Positions 1 through 4,427 of a stretch of 5,005 bases of DNA are shown in pieces; positions within the stretch are counted from its first letter, which is position 1, and every line of letters starts with the position of its first letter. The notes under the pieces are model-generated. The model was not told the origin of the DNA and made no database searches. It saw nothing but the letters and a program-made list of their open reading frames with translations. This stretch comes from Anaerolineales bacterium UBA3071. Lineage in GTDB: Bacteria; Chloroflexota; Anaerolineae; UBA3071. Where the stretch lies: positions 20,517-25,521 of the forward strand of contig DFBV01000170.1 of assembly GCA_002366755.1 (NCBI GenBank), written 5' to 3'. The translations under genes were made by a program, and so were the position numbers.

Positions 1-2
1 AA

Positions 3-92
3 GCACGGGCTCAGCGAGGAGATAGGCTGAAGTTCGAGAGCGCCACAGCCAAGGTACCGGATGTCAAGCCGGGCAAGTATGACCGATCATAA
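3..92 (+). CDS. C-terminal tail of an unrecognised gene (partial, runs in from the left edge)
   Basis: An open frame enters from the left edge and ends at TAA 90-92. The visible 29 residues are hydrophilic and end in KVPDVKPGKYDRS. I do not recognise the family. A small partner of the following antitoxin is possible by position, but the tail does not look like the usual BrnT C-terminus (RIISARKA...), so I do not call it BrnT. It would overlap the proposed start of the antitoxin at 79 by 14 nt, as is common for tightly packed small genes. The frame is short and could be chance; the sequence left of the window is needed. Confidence 0.4.
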   Translation, partial: ARAQRGDRLKFESATAKVPDVKPGKYDRS

Positions 93-140
93 CAGGGTGC
101 AATCAAGGATTCGCAAACGGACTGGGAACGTATTAGCGCT
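79..140 (+). pseudogene. Out-of-frame 5' end of the antitoxin gene
   Basis: ATG 79 reads M-T-D-H-N-R and then leaves the antitoxin frame at the GGG run 95-97. Adding one G there gives a continuous reading through SQTDWERISA into the ATG 141 frame. DWERLDAM-type sequence is the usual N-terminus of BrnA-like antitoxins, which supports a single gene. The lesion may be a real mutation or a sequencing indel in a short G run. The sequence alone cannot tell these apart. Confidence 0.55.
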
Positions 141-422
141 ATGCAAGACAAGGAGATTGACTTGTCTGATATTCCCGAAGTCACGGAAGATCAGATGGAG
201 CGAGCGGTATTGCGCTTTGGAGGTAAGCCTGTTTCCAAGGGTAAAGTTCGCGTCACCATGCTACTCGATGCCGAAACCATTGCCTACTTCAAGACACAAG
301 CTGGCGGGCGCGGCTATCAGACACTGATCAACGAAACGCTGAAAGCGAGTATCCGCGAGCGCGACCTGGAAACTGTCCTGTGCCGCGTGATTCGTGAGGA
401 ACTGCGTGCTGCTGTGGCGTGA
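141..422 (+). CDS. BrnA/DUF4415-like antitoxin (ribbon-helix-helix), likely 5'-frameshifted
   Basis: This encodes a small DNA-binding antitoxin of the BrnA/CopG-like kind, which would neutralise a partner toxin and repress its own operon. The 93 residues from ATG 141 show the family pattern: an acidic N-terminal stretch (EIDLSDIPEVTEDQMERAVLR), then KVRVTMLLDAETIAYFKTQ, which would be the ribbon and first helix, then GRGYQTLINETLKASI, the second helix, and a charged C-terminal helix ending in VIREELRAA. The ATG at 141 has no convincing Shine-Dalgarno, and the frame upstream (99-140) still reads conserved-looking antitoxin sequence (SQTDWERISAM). The true start is therefore probably ATG 79, in another frame, with one G lost at 95-97; restored, the protein would be 114 residues. 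No BrnT toxin is visible downstream, where a sensor kinase follows after 10 nt. The family call is good; whether it is functional is uncertain. Confidence 0.75.
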   Translation: MQDKEIDLSDIPEVTEDQMERAVLRFGGKPVSKGKVRVTMLLDAETIAYFKTQAGGRGYQTLINETLKASIRERDLETVLCRVIREELRAAVA

Positions 423-432
423 CATAGTCACC

Positions 433-1080
433 ATGAAGCAATCACTGCCCATACGCGAAGCGCTCCGCATCTACCGGCTGACGCTGCTCGTGAAGCTGGC
501 GTTCCTGGGCCTGGGCCTTCTAGCAATACTGCGGTTGGGGGGTTCAGCCCGGCTGGGTCTCCTGATGCGTTCTGCGCCTACGCTGCTACTGGCCATCCTG
601 GTGCTTCCGCCCTGGCTGGAAGGGGCACTGGGGCAGCGGTTTCTGGCTCTGGTCCTGGGTCTAGATGTGCTTGTCGAGAGCTTGGCCTCAGCTCCCTCCT
701 TCTTTGATCGCCCCGCTTTCTGGCCCGAACGCTTGGATCTGCCATGGTCGGTAGCCAGTCACTGGATAGAAACCTCACCGATTGAGCCTTTCTTTTTCCT
801 GCTCATCCCCCTGATACTGCTGGCCTGGGGCTATGGCCGGCGGGGAGCGGTCTGGGGCAGCACCTGGGCGACGATCCTGCACCTAGGTACCGGCGTCTGG
901 GCCTTGCACCGGGACATCCTCAGCCGGGGCTTTTTCCTGGGGGCGACGACGCGCGTCGCCTTGCTGTACCTGGTGCCCTCCTCGTCAGCGTCCTGGCCCG
1001 CCGGGAGCGGCGGCAACATGTGCAACTGGAGGCCGCCCACCAACGGTTGCGCCGCCATGCTGCCACCATCGAACAGTTAG
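433..1080 (+). CDS. Membrane sensor half of a NarL-type histidine kinase (frameshifted)
   Basis: This is the N-terminal half of a sensor kinase. From ATG 433 it has about six hydrophobic segments at residues 17-35, 44-61, 68-85, 119-134, 139-157 and from 168 on, with no recognisable extracellular sensor domain, so sensing is probably within the membrane. I prefer ATG 433 (MKQSLPIREALRIYRL) over ATG 394, because 394 overlaps the antitoxin by 29 nt and adds residues not typical of such a protein. After residue 181 (…ALLYLV) the frame turns into a Pro/Ser/Gly-rich stretch (PSSSASWPAGSGG) that does not look like real protein and stops at 1080. The natural continuation, ALLVSVLARRERRQ, lies in the frame of the following kinase core. 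The 433-974 part is therefore genuine and the rest out of frame. Confidence 0.75.
   Translation: MKQSLPIREALRIYRLTLLVKLAFLGLGLLAILRLGGSARLGLLMRSAPTLLLAILVLPPWLEGALGQRFLALVLGLDVLVESLASAPSFFDRPAFWPERLDLPWSVASHWIETSPIEPFFFLLIPLILLAWGYGRRGAVWGSTWATILHLGTGVWALHRDILSRGFFLGATTRVALLYLVPSSSASWPAGSGGNMCNWRPPTNGCAAMLPPSNS
970..978 (+). other. Frameshift point joining the two kinase halves
   Basis: Frame 1 reads …L-L-Y-L-V up to 974 and frame 3 reads A-L-L-V-S-V-L-A-R-R from 975. Inserting a single base after GT at 973-974, for example G to make CTG GTG GCC, restores a hydrophobic helix followed by the basic stop-transfer residues RRERR. No classic X-XXY-YYZ slippery heptamer is present, so a deletion or sequencing error is more likely than programmed slippage. 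Confidence 0.7.
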
Positions 1081-1685
1081 CCACCAGCCGCGAACGGAAT
1101 CGGTTGGCCCGCGAGTTGCACGACACGCTGGCCCGTTCGCTGGCCGGGCTGACTGTGCAACTGGAGGCGCTGCGCACCCTGCTGGCCCACGATCCCGCAG
1201 CGGCCCAGCAGGCGGCGGACGACATCTTGGCTCTGGCCCGGCGCGGGCTGGAGGAATCGCGGCAGGCCATCCAGTCCCTGCGCGCTGATCCGGTAGAGAC
1301 GCTGGGGTTGGTCAGCGCGCTGCAAGACATGCTCCGGGCCTTCCAGGCACGGACCGGCGTGCAAACCGATCTGAGCGTGGCCGGCCAGAAACCCGACCTG
1401 ACGGACGATGAGGCCCAGTCGCTGTTCCGCATCGCCGAGGAGGCGCTGACTAACGTGGAGCGCCACGCCGCCGCCCGACAGGTGACTGTGCGCCTGGCCT
1501 TCGGCGCCGACAGGATTGACTTGGTGATCCAGGATGACGGTGCAGGTTTCGACCCCGCCGGCGTGGATCACGGTCGCTATGGCCTGACAGGGATGCGAGA
1601 GCGGGCGGCGATGATCGACGCGGCACTGGAGGTAAACAGTCGCCCCGGTGGTGGGACGCAGGTATGGTGTTCGTTGGAGAGGTAA
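1020..1685 (+). CDS. Histidine kinase catalytic core, NarL/DegS family (HisKA_3 + HATPase_c)
   Basis: This is the cytoplasmic kinase half of a two-component sensor. A coiled region (residues 1-28 from GTG 1020) leads into a HisKA_3 dimerisation domain with ERNRLARELHDTLARSLAGL; the phospho-acceptor is His34 (codon 1119-1121). The HATPase_c domain has its N-box at EEALTNVERHA (Asn145), its G1 box at DDGAGFDP (172-179), then GRYGLTGMRERA (185-196) and GGGTQVW (210-216). All key residues are present, so the core looks active. GTG 1020 has no clear ribosome site and is only the first in-frame start; the coding frame really continues upstream to about 975, where it joins the membrane domain if one base is restored. 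The repaired protein would be about 417 residues. Kinases of this family usually have a LuxR-type regulator next to them; none is present here, so it is an orphan in this window. Confidence 0.88.
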   Translation: MQLEAAHQRLRRHAATIEQLATSRERNRLARELHDTLARSLAGLTVQLEALRTLLAHDPAAAQQAADDILALARRGLEESRQAIQSLRADPVETLGLVSALQDMLRAFQARTGVQTDLSVAGQKPDLTDDEAQSLFRIAEEALTNVERHAAARQVTVRLAFGADRIDLVIQDDGAGFDPAGVDHGRYGLTGMRERAAMIDAALEVNSRPGGGTQVWCSLER

Positions 1686-1720
1686 CGCGCAAAGAGACAC
1701 CCTTACCATCGCTGAACGAA

Positions 1721-1748
1721 CCGATCTGGTGCGGCCGCCACGGATCGG
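1721..1748. terminator. Imperfect palindrome between convergent genes, possible two-way terminator
   Basis: In the 119-nt gap between the kinase stop (1685) and the regulator stop (1805), CCGATC at 1721-1726 pairs with GATCGG at 1743-1748. GC-rich inner arms meet at GCGGCCGC with two mismatches. Position between convergent genes suits a shared terminator, but neither side carries a T run, so the call is weak. The rest of the gap holds nothing I can recognise. Confidence 0.3.
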
Positions 1749-1804
1749 CACCCCTACGCAGCAAAGCTTGCCCTCCCGCCAGGATGGTTGGATGGCCTAT
1801 GTGC

Positions 1805-2560
1805 CTACCAGCCGAGGATGCGCCGCAATGCCCTGGCCCGTGCCCGGCTGAGTTCCACCTCAGCACCGGTGGTCAGCCGCAGCTTATGGCTCCCCTTAAA
1901 CCAGGGGATGACCTCTTTCACCCGATCGAGATTGACGATGGCGGAGCGGTGGGCGCGGAAGAAGCGAGCCGGGTCAAGCCGGGCCTCCAGTTCAGCCAGC
2001 GTGCGGCAGAGAGGATAGGCCTGATCCCCCACGTGAACCATCACCTGCTCCCCCTCAATGCCGATCCAGTCCATCTCGTCCACGTCCAGCACGCGGATGC
2101 TGACGCGGTCGCGCACTGCCAGGCGGGTCAGGTAGCGCCCCTGGGCGGCCAGGCTCTCCAGCAGCGGGCCGAGACGCTCTGCAAAATCCCCTTCCTCAAC
2201 CAATGCCTGCTGAGCGCGGAGGATGGCCTTCGCCAGCCGTCCCCGGCTGAAGGGCTTGAGCAGATAGTCCAACGCGTTGACCTCGAAGGCGCGGATGGCG
2301 TACTCGTCGTAGGCGGTGACGAAAACGATGGGCGGCGGTTCCGCCAGCGCCTCGATGACCCCGAAGCCATCCAAGCCCGGCATCTGGACATCCAACAGCA
2401 CCAGGTCCGGCTTCTCCTGCTCGATCATCTCCACCGCCTGGATGCCGCCCTCCGCCTCGCCGACAATCTCGACGCTTTCGATCTCTGTCAGCAAACGGCG
2501 CAGCCGCTCGCGAGCGGGGGGCTCGTCGTCAACGATCAGCGTGCGTATTGGCGTTTTCAT
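1805..2560 (-). CDS. LytTR-family response regulator (REC + LytTR DNA-binding domain)
   Basis: This is the output half of the LytS/LytR-type system: a transcription factor phosphorylated by the kinase encoded just upstream. The 251 residues begin with a receiver domain (about 5-120) that has the acidic pair Asp11-Asp12, phospho-acceptor Asp57 in LVLLDVQMPGLDG, Thr82 in IVFVTAYDEYA and Lys102 in YLLKPF. A linker of about 25 residues leads to a LytTR domain (about 144-250). This has RVSIRVLDVDEMDWIGIEGEQVMVH, the motif FFRAHRSAIVNLDRVKEV, typical of the family, and GAEVELSRARARALRRIL near the end. Its ATG overlaps the stop of the four-helix gene as ATGA, so its translation is probably coupled to that gene. 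An AGGA lies too close to the ATG to be a good ribosome site on its own. All catalytic residues are present. Target genes cannot be read from the sequence. Confidence 0.95.
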   Translation of the reverse strand: MKTPIRTLIVDDEPPARERLRRLLTEIESVEIVGEAEGGIQAVEMIEQEKPDLVLLDVQMPGLDGFGVIEALAEPPPIVFVTAYDEYAIRAFEVNALDYLLKPFSRGRLAKAILRAQQALVEEGDFAERLGPLLESLAAQGRYLTRLAVRDRVSIRVLDVDEMDWIGIEGEQVMVHVGDQAYPLCRTLAELEARLDPARFFRAHRSAIVNLDRVKEVIPWFKGSHKLRLTTGAEVELSRARARALRRILGW

Positions 2561-3027
2561 TCCTGGTCTGTATCCTTGTCTGTGTCAGCATCAGAGTGTG
2601 CGAGTGTGGGGGTGTGGGCGTCGTAGGGGGCAGGAGGTTCGCGTAACTGGGAAGGGCCACACCAAGCGTCAGGGTTGGCCATCATTTTGACCAGGCCGCC
2701 GGCGATGTGGTCGTAGGTCTCGTAGAGGGCGTCGCGGTCTTGCTGGGTGATGTAGCCGCAGTCCAGGGCGAAGTCCAGCCAGACTTGGGTCTCGGCGCCT
2801 TCGGAGTCGGAATCACTCAGCTTGCTGACGAAGTGAGCCCAGTAGCGGCGCTTGCGCCATGCCTCCGCGACGTTGGAGCAGACCGACCGGGAAGAGCGGC
2901 GGATCTGGTCGGTGAGTGAATAGCGCTCCTCTTTCGGCCAGCGCTTCGACGACTTGTAAATCTGCCTTGCCGCCGCAAACGCTTGCTGGTACACACGCAG
3001 CTCCTTGAAATGCTTCACCAGCGCCAT
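2557..3027 (-). CDS. Four-helix bundle protein (S23/IVS family) with an unusual C-terminal tail
   Basis: This belongs to the four-helix bundle family known from intervening sequences in 23S rRNA and from the Avd proteins of diversity-generating retroelements; the role of stand-alone members is unknown. The core shows the family signature: FKELRVYQQAFAAARQIYK, then FPKEER-like WPKEERYSLTDQIRRSSRSVCSN (residues 30-52), VAEAWRKRR, ETQVWLDFALDCGYI (79-93) and a last helix ending in VKMMANPDAW. Such proteins usually stop near there, at about 120-125 residues. This one has 156, and the extra Pro/Thr/Asp-rich tail (about 124-156) is translated from simple repeats. A strong AGGAGG lies 7 nt before ATG 3027. 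The gene lies between the kinase (gap 34 nt) and its regulator (ATGA overlap), which is not a normal place for it. The inverted repeats around it suggest an inserted element. No reverse transcriptase or template repeat is visible, so a DGR role is not supported. Confidence 0.9.
   Translation of the reverse strand: MALVKHFKELRVYQQAFAAARQIYKSSKRWPKEERYSLTDQIRRSSRSVCSNVAEAWRKRRYWAHFVSKLSDSDSEGAETQVWLDFALDCGYITQQDRDALYETYDHIAGGLVKMMANPDAWCGPSQLREPPAPYDAHTPTLAHSDADTDKDTDQE
2563..2586 (-). repeat. 12-nt tandem repeat encoding the DTDK/DTDQ tail
   Basis: Two 12-nt units, 2563-2574 and 2575-2586, differ at two positions and encode DTDK-DTDQ at the very end of the four-helix protein, directly before the regulator start. 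A small tandem duplication is the simplest origin. Confidence 0.6.
2594..2634 (+). repeat. Left arm of the inverted repeat flanking the four-helix gene
   Basis: This 41-nt arm is the reverse complement of 3031-3071 at 35 of 41 positions, including a perfect 12-nt block (CCCACACCCCCA on the minus strand). On the minus strand it is translated as part of the added tail of the four-helix protein. Confidence 0.75.
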
Positions 3028-3030
3028 CTA

Positions 3031-3071
3031 CCTGCCTCCTCCCACTCCCACACCCCCATACTCACACACTC
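3031..3071 (-). repeat. Right arm of the inverted repeat flanking the four-helix gene
   Basis: Partner of 2594-2634. On the minus strand this arm contains the kinase stop TGA (3062-3064) and supplies the AGGAGG ribosome site for the four-helix gene. It thus joins the end of one gene to the start of the next. Confidence 0.75.
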
Positions 3072-4180
3072 CTCACCGGGATACGCACTATAACCACAGC
3101 CCCCCGCGGCTCATTGTCCCGGATCTCCAGCCCATACCCCTCCCCATACGTTTTCCTCAGCCGCTCATCCACGTTACGCAGCCCGTGGCCTCTGCTGGGC
3201 GGAAGAGCAGAGGAACCAGGGCATAGCGGAGAAACTCCCTCGTTCCCATACTCCCACACTCCCTCGTTCCCATACTTCCTTGCTCCCTTGCTCAAACCCG
3301 TCCCCTGGTCGGCGATGGCGACCACCACCTCGTTGCCCTGAGACTGGATGCGGATGATCAGGTGTATGCTGCCATCGGCCTCTCGGCCGTGCCGGACGGC
3401 GTTTTCCACCAGTGGCTGAAGGATCAGGCTGGGCATGGGCACGTCCAGAGCCTCAAGGGCAATCTCTCTGACGACGCGCAGCCGCTCGCCGAAGCGGGCT
3501 CGCTCGATCTCCAGATAGCCGTCTACGAAGGTCAGTTCCTCTTCCAACGACACCAACCCCCGCTCGCTGCCCGCCAGCAGGTAGCGGAACATCTCGGCCA
3601 GCCGCTCGACCGTCGCCTCGGCCTGCGCGGGGTCGGCGTGGATCAGCGCGGCGATGGTGTTGAGCGTGTTGAAGAGAAAATGGGGGTTGATCTGCGCTTT
3701 GAGCGCCTTCAGTTCCGCCTGCGTCGCCAGCGCCCGCAGTTGCTCCTCCTGTCGTTCTTTCTCCTTCAACTGACGGTAGAAGCGCAGCGCAAGGCCTGTG
3801 CCGTGGATGATGGGGAACGCGATCACCATGCCCCCCAGGGCCACCCAGGCTGCGGACGGCACAAGGGCAAAGCCAAAGATGCGACTGCAGACGAATAGGG
3901 CCAGTAACGCGCCCAGGATGTGCTCGAGCAGCGAGAAGGTCATCTCCAGTCCCAACTGCAGCCAGTCCGGATACAGCTTCTCTAGCCGGGGATGGAGGAA
4001 TGTCTGATCTAACTTGTAGAGGACGAAAATCGAGCCGCTGATAGCCAGGCCGGTGGTCATTGAAACTGGATAGTTTCCGGTTGCAAAACCAACCCCCAGG
4101 CCAAAGCCGATAGCAGGCAGAAGTATGTCCATCAATAGTGTACGCACGATGGCACGCTCACTTGCTTTCTGGTTTGTCAT
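3062..4180 (-). CDS. LytS-like sensor histidine kinase (His_kinase + HATPase_c) with a repeat insert in the ATP lid
   Basis: This is the membrane sensor of the pair, passing phosphate to the LytTR regulator. Of 372 residues, about 1-135 hold four hydrophobic segments (near 14-34, 38-55, 83-105 and 110-133) without a separate sensor domain. A short coiled coil (136-160) leads to the His_kinase motif LKAQINPHFLFNTLN with phospho-acceptor His167. The ATPase domain has PLVENAVRHG (256-265, Asn260), DQGTG (291-295) and GHGLRNVDERL (331-341), and ends VVIVRIPVRSV. Between DQGTG and GHGL there are 35 residues instead of the shorter usual ATP lid. The excess includes two copies of YGNEGV coded by 24-nt DNA repeats, plus a Pro/Ser-rich part. 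The frame stays open and all catalytic boxes are kept, so activity is possible. Transcription probably starts from the promoter at 4262-4290. AGGTGG just before ATG 4180 may serve as ribosome site. Confidence 0.95.
   Translation of the reverse strand: MTNQKASERAIVRTLLMDILLPAIGFGLGVGFATGNYPVSMTTGLAISGSIFVLYKLDQTFLHPRLEKLYPDWLQLGLEMTFSLLEHILGALLALFVCSRIFGFALVPSAAWVALGGMVIAFPIIHGTGLALRFYRQLKEKERQEEQLRALATQAELKALKAQINPHFLFNTLNTIAALIHADPAQAEATVERLAEMFRYLLAGSERGLVSLEEELTFVDGYLEIERARFGERLRVVREIALEALDVPMPSLILQPLVENAVRHGREADGSIHLIIRIQSQGNEVVVAIADQGTGLSKGARKYGNEGVWEYGNEGVSPLCPGSSALPPSRGHGLRNVDERLRKTYGEGYGLEIRDNEPRGAVVIVRIPVRSV
3189..3213. repeat. Small inverted repeat inside the ATP-lid insert
   Basis: CCTCTGCT at 3189-3196 and AGCAGAGG at 3206-3213 form a perfect 8-bp stem with a 9-nt loop. 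It lies at the end of the insert next to the GHGLRN codons, so it may mark an edge of the inserted DNA. Confidence 0.5.
3234..3281 (-). repeat. Two 24-nt tandem repeats in frame within the kinase ATP lid
   Basis: Units 3234-3257 and 3258-3281 are identical over their first 19 nt on the plus strand and diverge over the last 5. Each is eight codons, so the kinase frame is kept and the protein reads YGNEGV twice (residues 303-308 and 311-316). The unit shares the words CCCATACTC and CACACTCC with the inverted repeat at 3031-3071. Degenerate copies (TTGCTCCC) continue to about 3293. Confidence 0.8.
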
Positions 4181-4181
4181 T

Positions 4182-4200
4182 GCCCACCTGCTCGTTGGGC
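4182..4200 (-). promoter_or_regulatory. Hairpin around the kinase ribosome binding site
   Basis: On the minus strand GCCCA (4200-4196) can pair with TGGGC (4186-4182), with the AGG of the ribosome site in or beside the loop and ATG 4180 directly after. This could weaken initiation, but a 5-bp stem is short and the effect is inference. Confidence 0.35.
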
Positions 4201-4201
4201 G

Positions 4202-4246
4202 AAGGTCTCCGGACCGAGCCCCATCCGGCGGCGGTCAGGAGACCTT
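4202..4246 (-). promoter_or_regulatory. Strong leader hairpin or operator before the kinase operon
   Basis: AAGGTCTCC at 4202-4210 pairs perfectly with GGAGACCTT at 4238-4246. After one mismatch, GACCG (4212-4216) pairs with CGGTC (4232-4236), leaving a 15-nt loop. It lies just downstream of the predicted promoter, inside the transcribed leader. No U run follows, so it is not a standard terminator. An RNA structure controlling the operon or a dyad operator for a repressor are both possible. Confidence 0.55.
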
Positions 4247-4261
4247 GCCGAACAATACCTT

Positions 4262-4290
4262 ATCATAGGCGGAAGCGCAGGCAATGTCAA
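4262..4290 (-). promoter_or_regulatory. Sigma-70-type promoter for the kinase / four-helix / regulator operon
   Basis: Reading the minus strand, TTGACA (4290-4285) is followed by a 17-nt spacer and TATGAT (4267-4262). The -35 is perfect, the -10 differs from TATAAT at one position, and the spacing is optimal. Transcription would start near 4253-4256, giving a leader of about 75 nt before ATG 4180. It lies in the only intergenic gap upstream of the operon. Confidence 0.75.
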
Positions 4291-4300
4291 GTCGGCGTCA

Positions 4301-4375
4301 TTCCGGCTCGGTGATGAACGGCTAAACTTCTTCTGGCCTTGCCTTCAGCCACACCGACTCTTCAATTCTAGCCAT
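4301..4375 (-). pseudogene. N-terminal remnant of an SRPBCC (polyketide cyclase-like) gene
   Basis: On the minus strand ATG 4375 reads MARIEESVWLKARPEEV, then TAG (4324-4322), then PFITEPE and TGA. Proteins of the SRPBCC/START-like superfamily, often annotated polyketide cyclase, commonly begin MARIEESVEIKAPPEKVF and continue with a FITDPE-like motif. The reading on both sides of the stop therefore matches the family start. A good ribosome site (AGAGAGG, about 5 nt spacing) precedes the ATG. After about 25 codons the similarity ends, and the kinase promoter begins 10 nt further on, so the rest of the gene appears lost. The alternative is a 17-residue leader peptide that resembles the family by chance. 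The motif match is from memory, not a search. Confidence 0.55.
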
Positions 4376-4388
4376 AATGCCTCTCTTC

Positions 4389-4404
4389 ATTGTAGGATTG
4401 TAGG
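4389..4404. repeat. Tandem direct repeat ATTGTAGG x2
   Basis: Two perfect adjacent 8-nt copies (4389-4396 and 4397-4404) lie between the permease stop and the SRPBCC remnant. They may reflect slippage or a small operator; nothing else in 4376-4427 is recognisable. Confidence 0.45.
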
Positions 4405-4427
4405 ATCGGATTCGCTGCGCAAGCCCT

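Noticed and set aside
925..980. Programmed -1 frameshift in the kinase (T5 at 931-935 and G5 at 939-943)
   Set aside because: The runs lie about 30 nt before the point where the frames change, the frame-1 protein stays sensible past them, and no slippery heptamer is found at 970-978.
1077..1751. Minus-strand open frame of 224 codons opposite the NarL-type kinase core
   Set aside because: The plus strand carries the H, N and G boxes of a kinase; the minus frame has no family features.
1686..1804. Possible remnant of a LuxR-type response regulator after the NarL-type kinase
   Set aside because: Reading all frames gave no receiver-like start (such as VLIVDDH) and no helix-turn-helix motif.
1664..2626. 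Long plus-strand open frame of 320 codons
   Set aside because: It runs antisense across the LytTR regulator, whose minus-strand reading has all receiver and LytTR motifs. The long frame is a by-product of GC-rich codon use.
2557..3027. Diversity-generating retroelement Avd gene
   Set aside because: Same fold family, but no reverse transcriptase, template repeat or variable target gene is visible in the window.
3028..3293. CRISPR array
   Set aside because: The repeats are short, C-rich and directly tandem without unique spacers, and they are partly coding.
3362..3898. Plus-strand open frame of 178 codons
   Set aside because: It is antisense to the LytS-like kinase and shows no recognisable domain.
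4301..4330. LytTR binding site upstream of the promoter (GCCGTTCAT and GAAGTTTAG resemble the 9-mer)
   Set aside because: Each misses one position, and their starts are only 8 nt apart instead of about two helical turns, so the pair does not fit the known arrangement.
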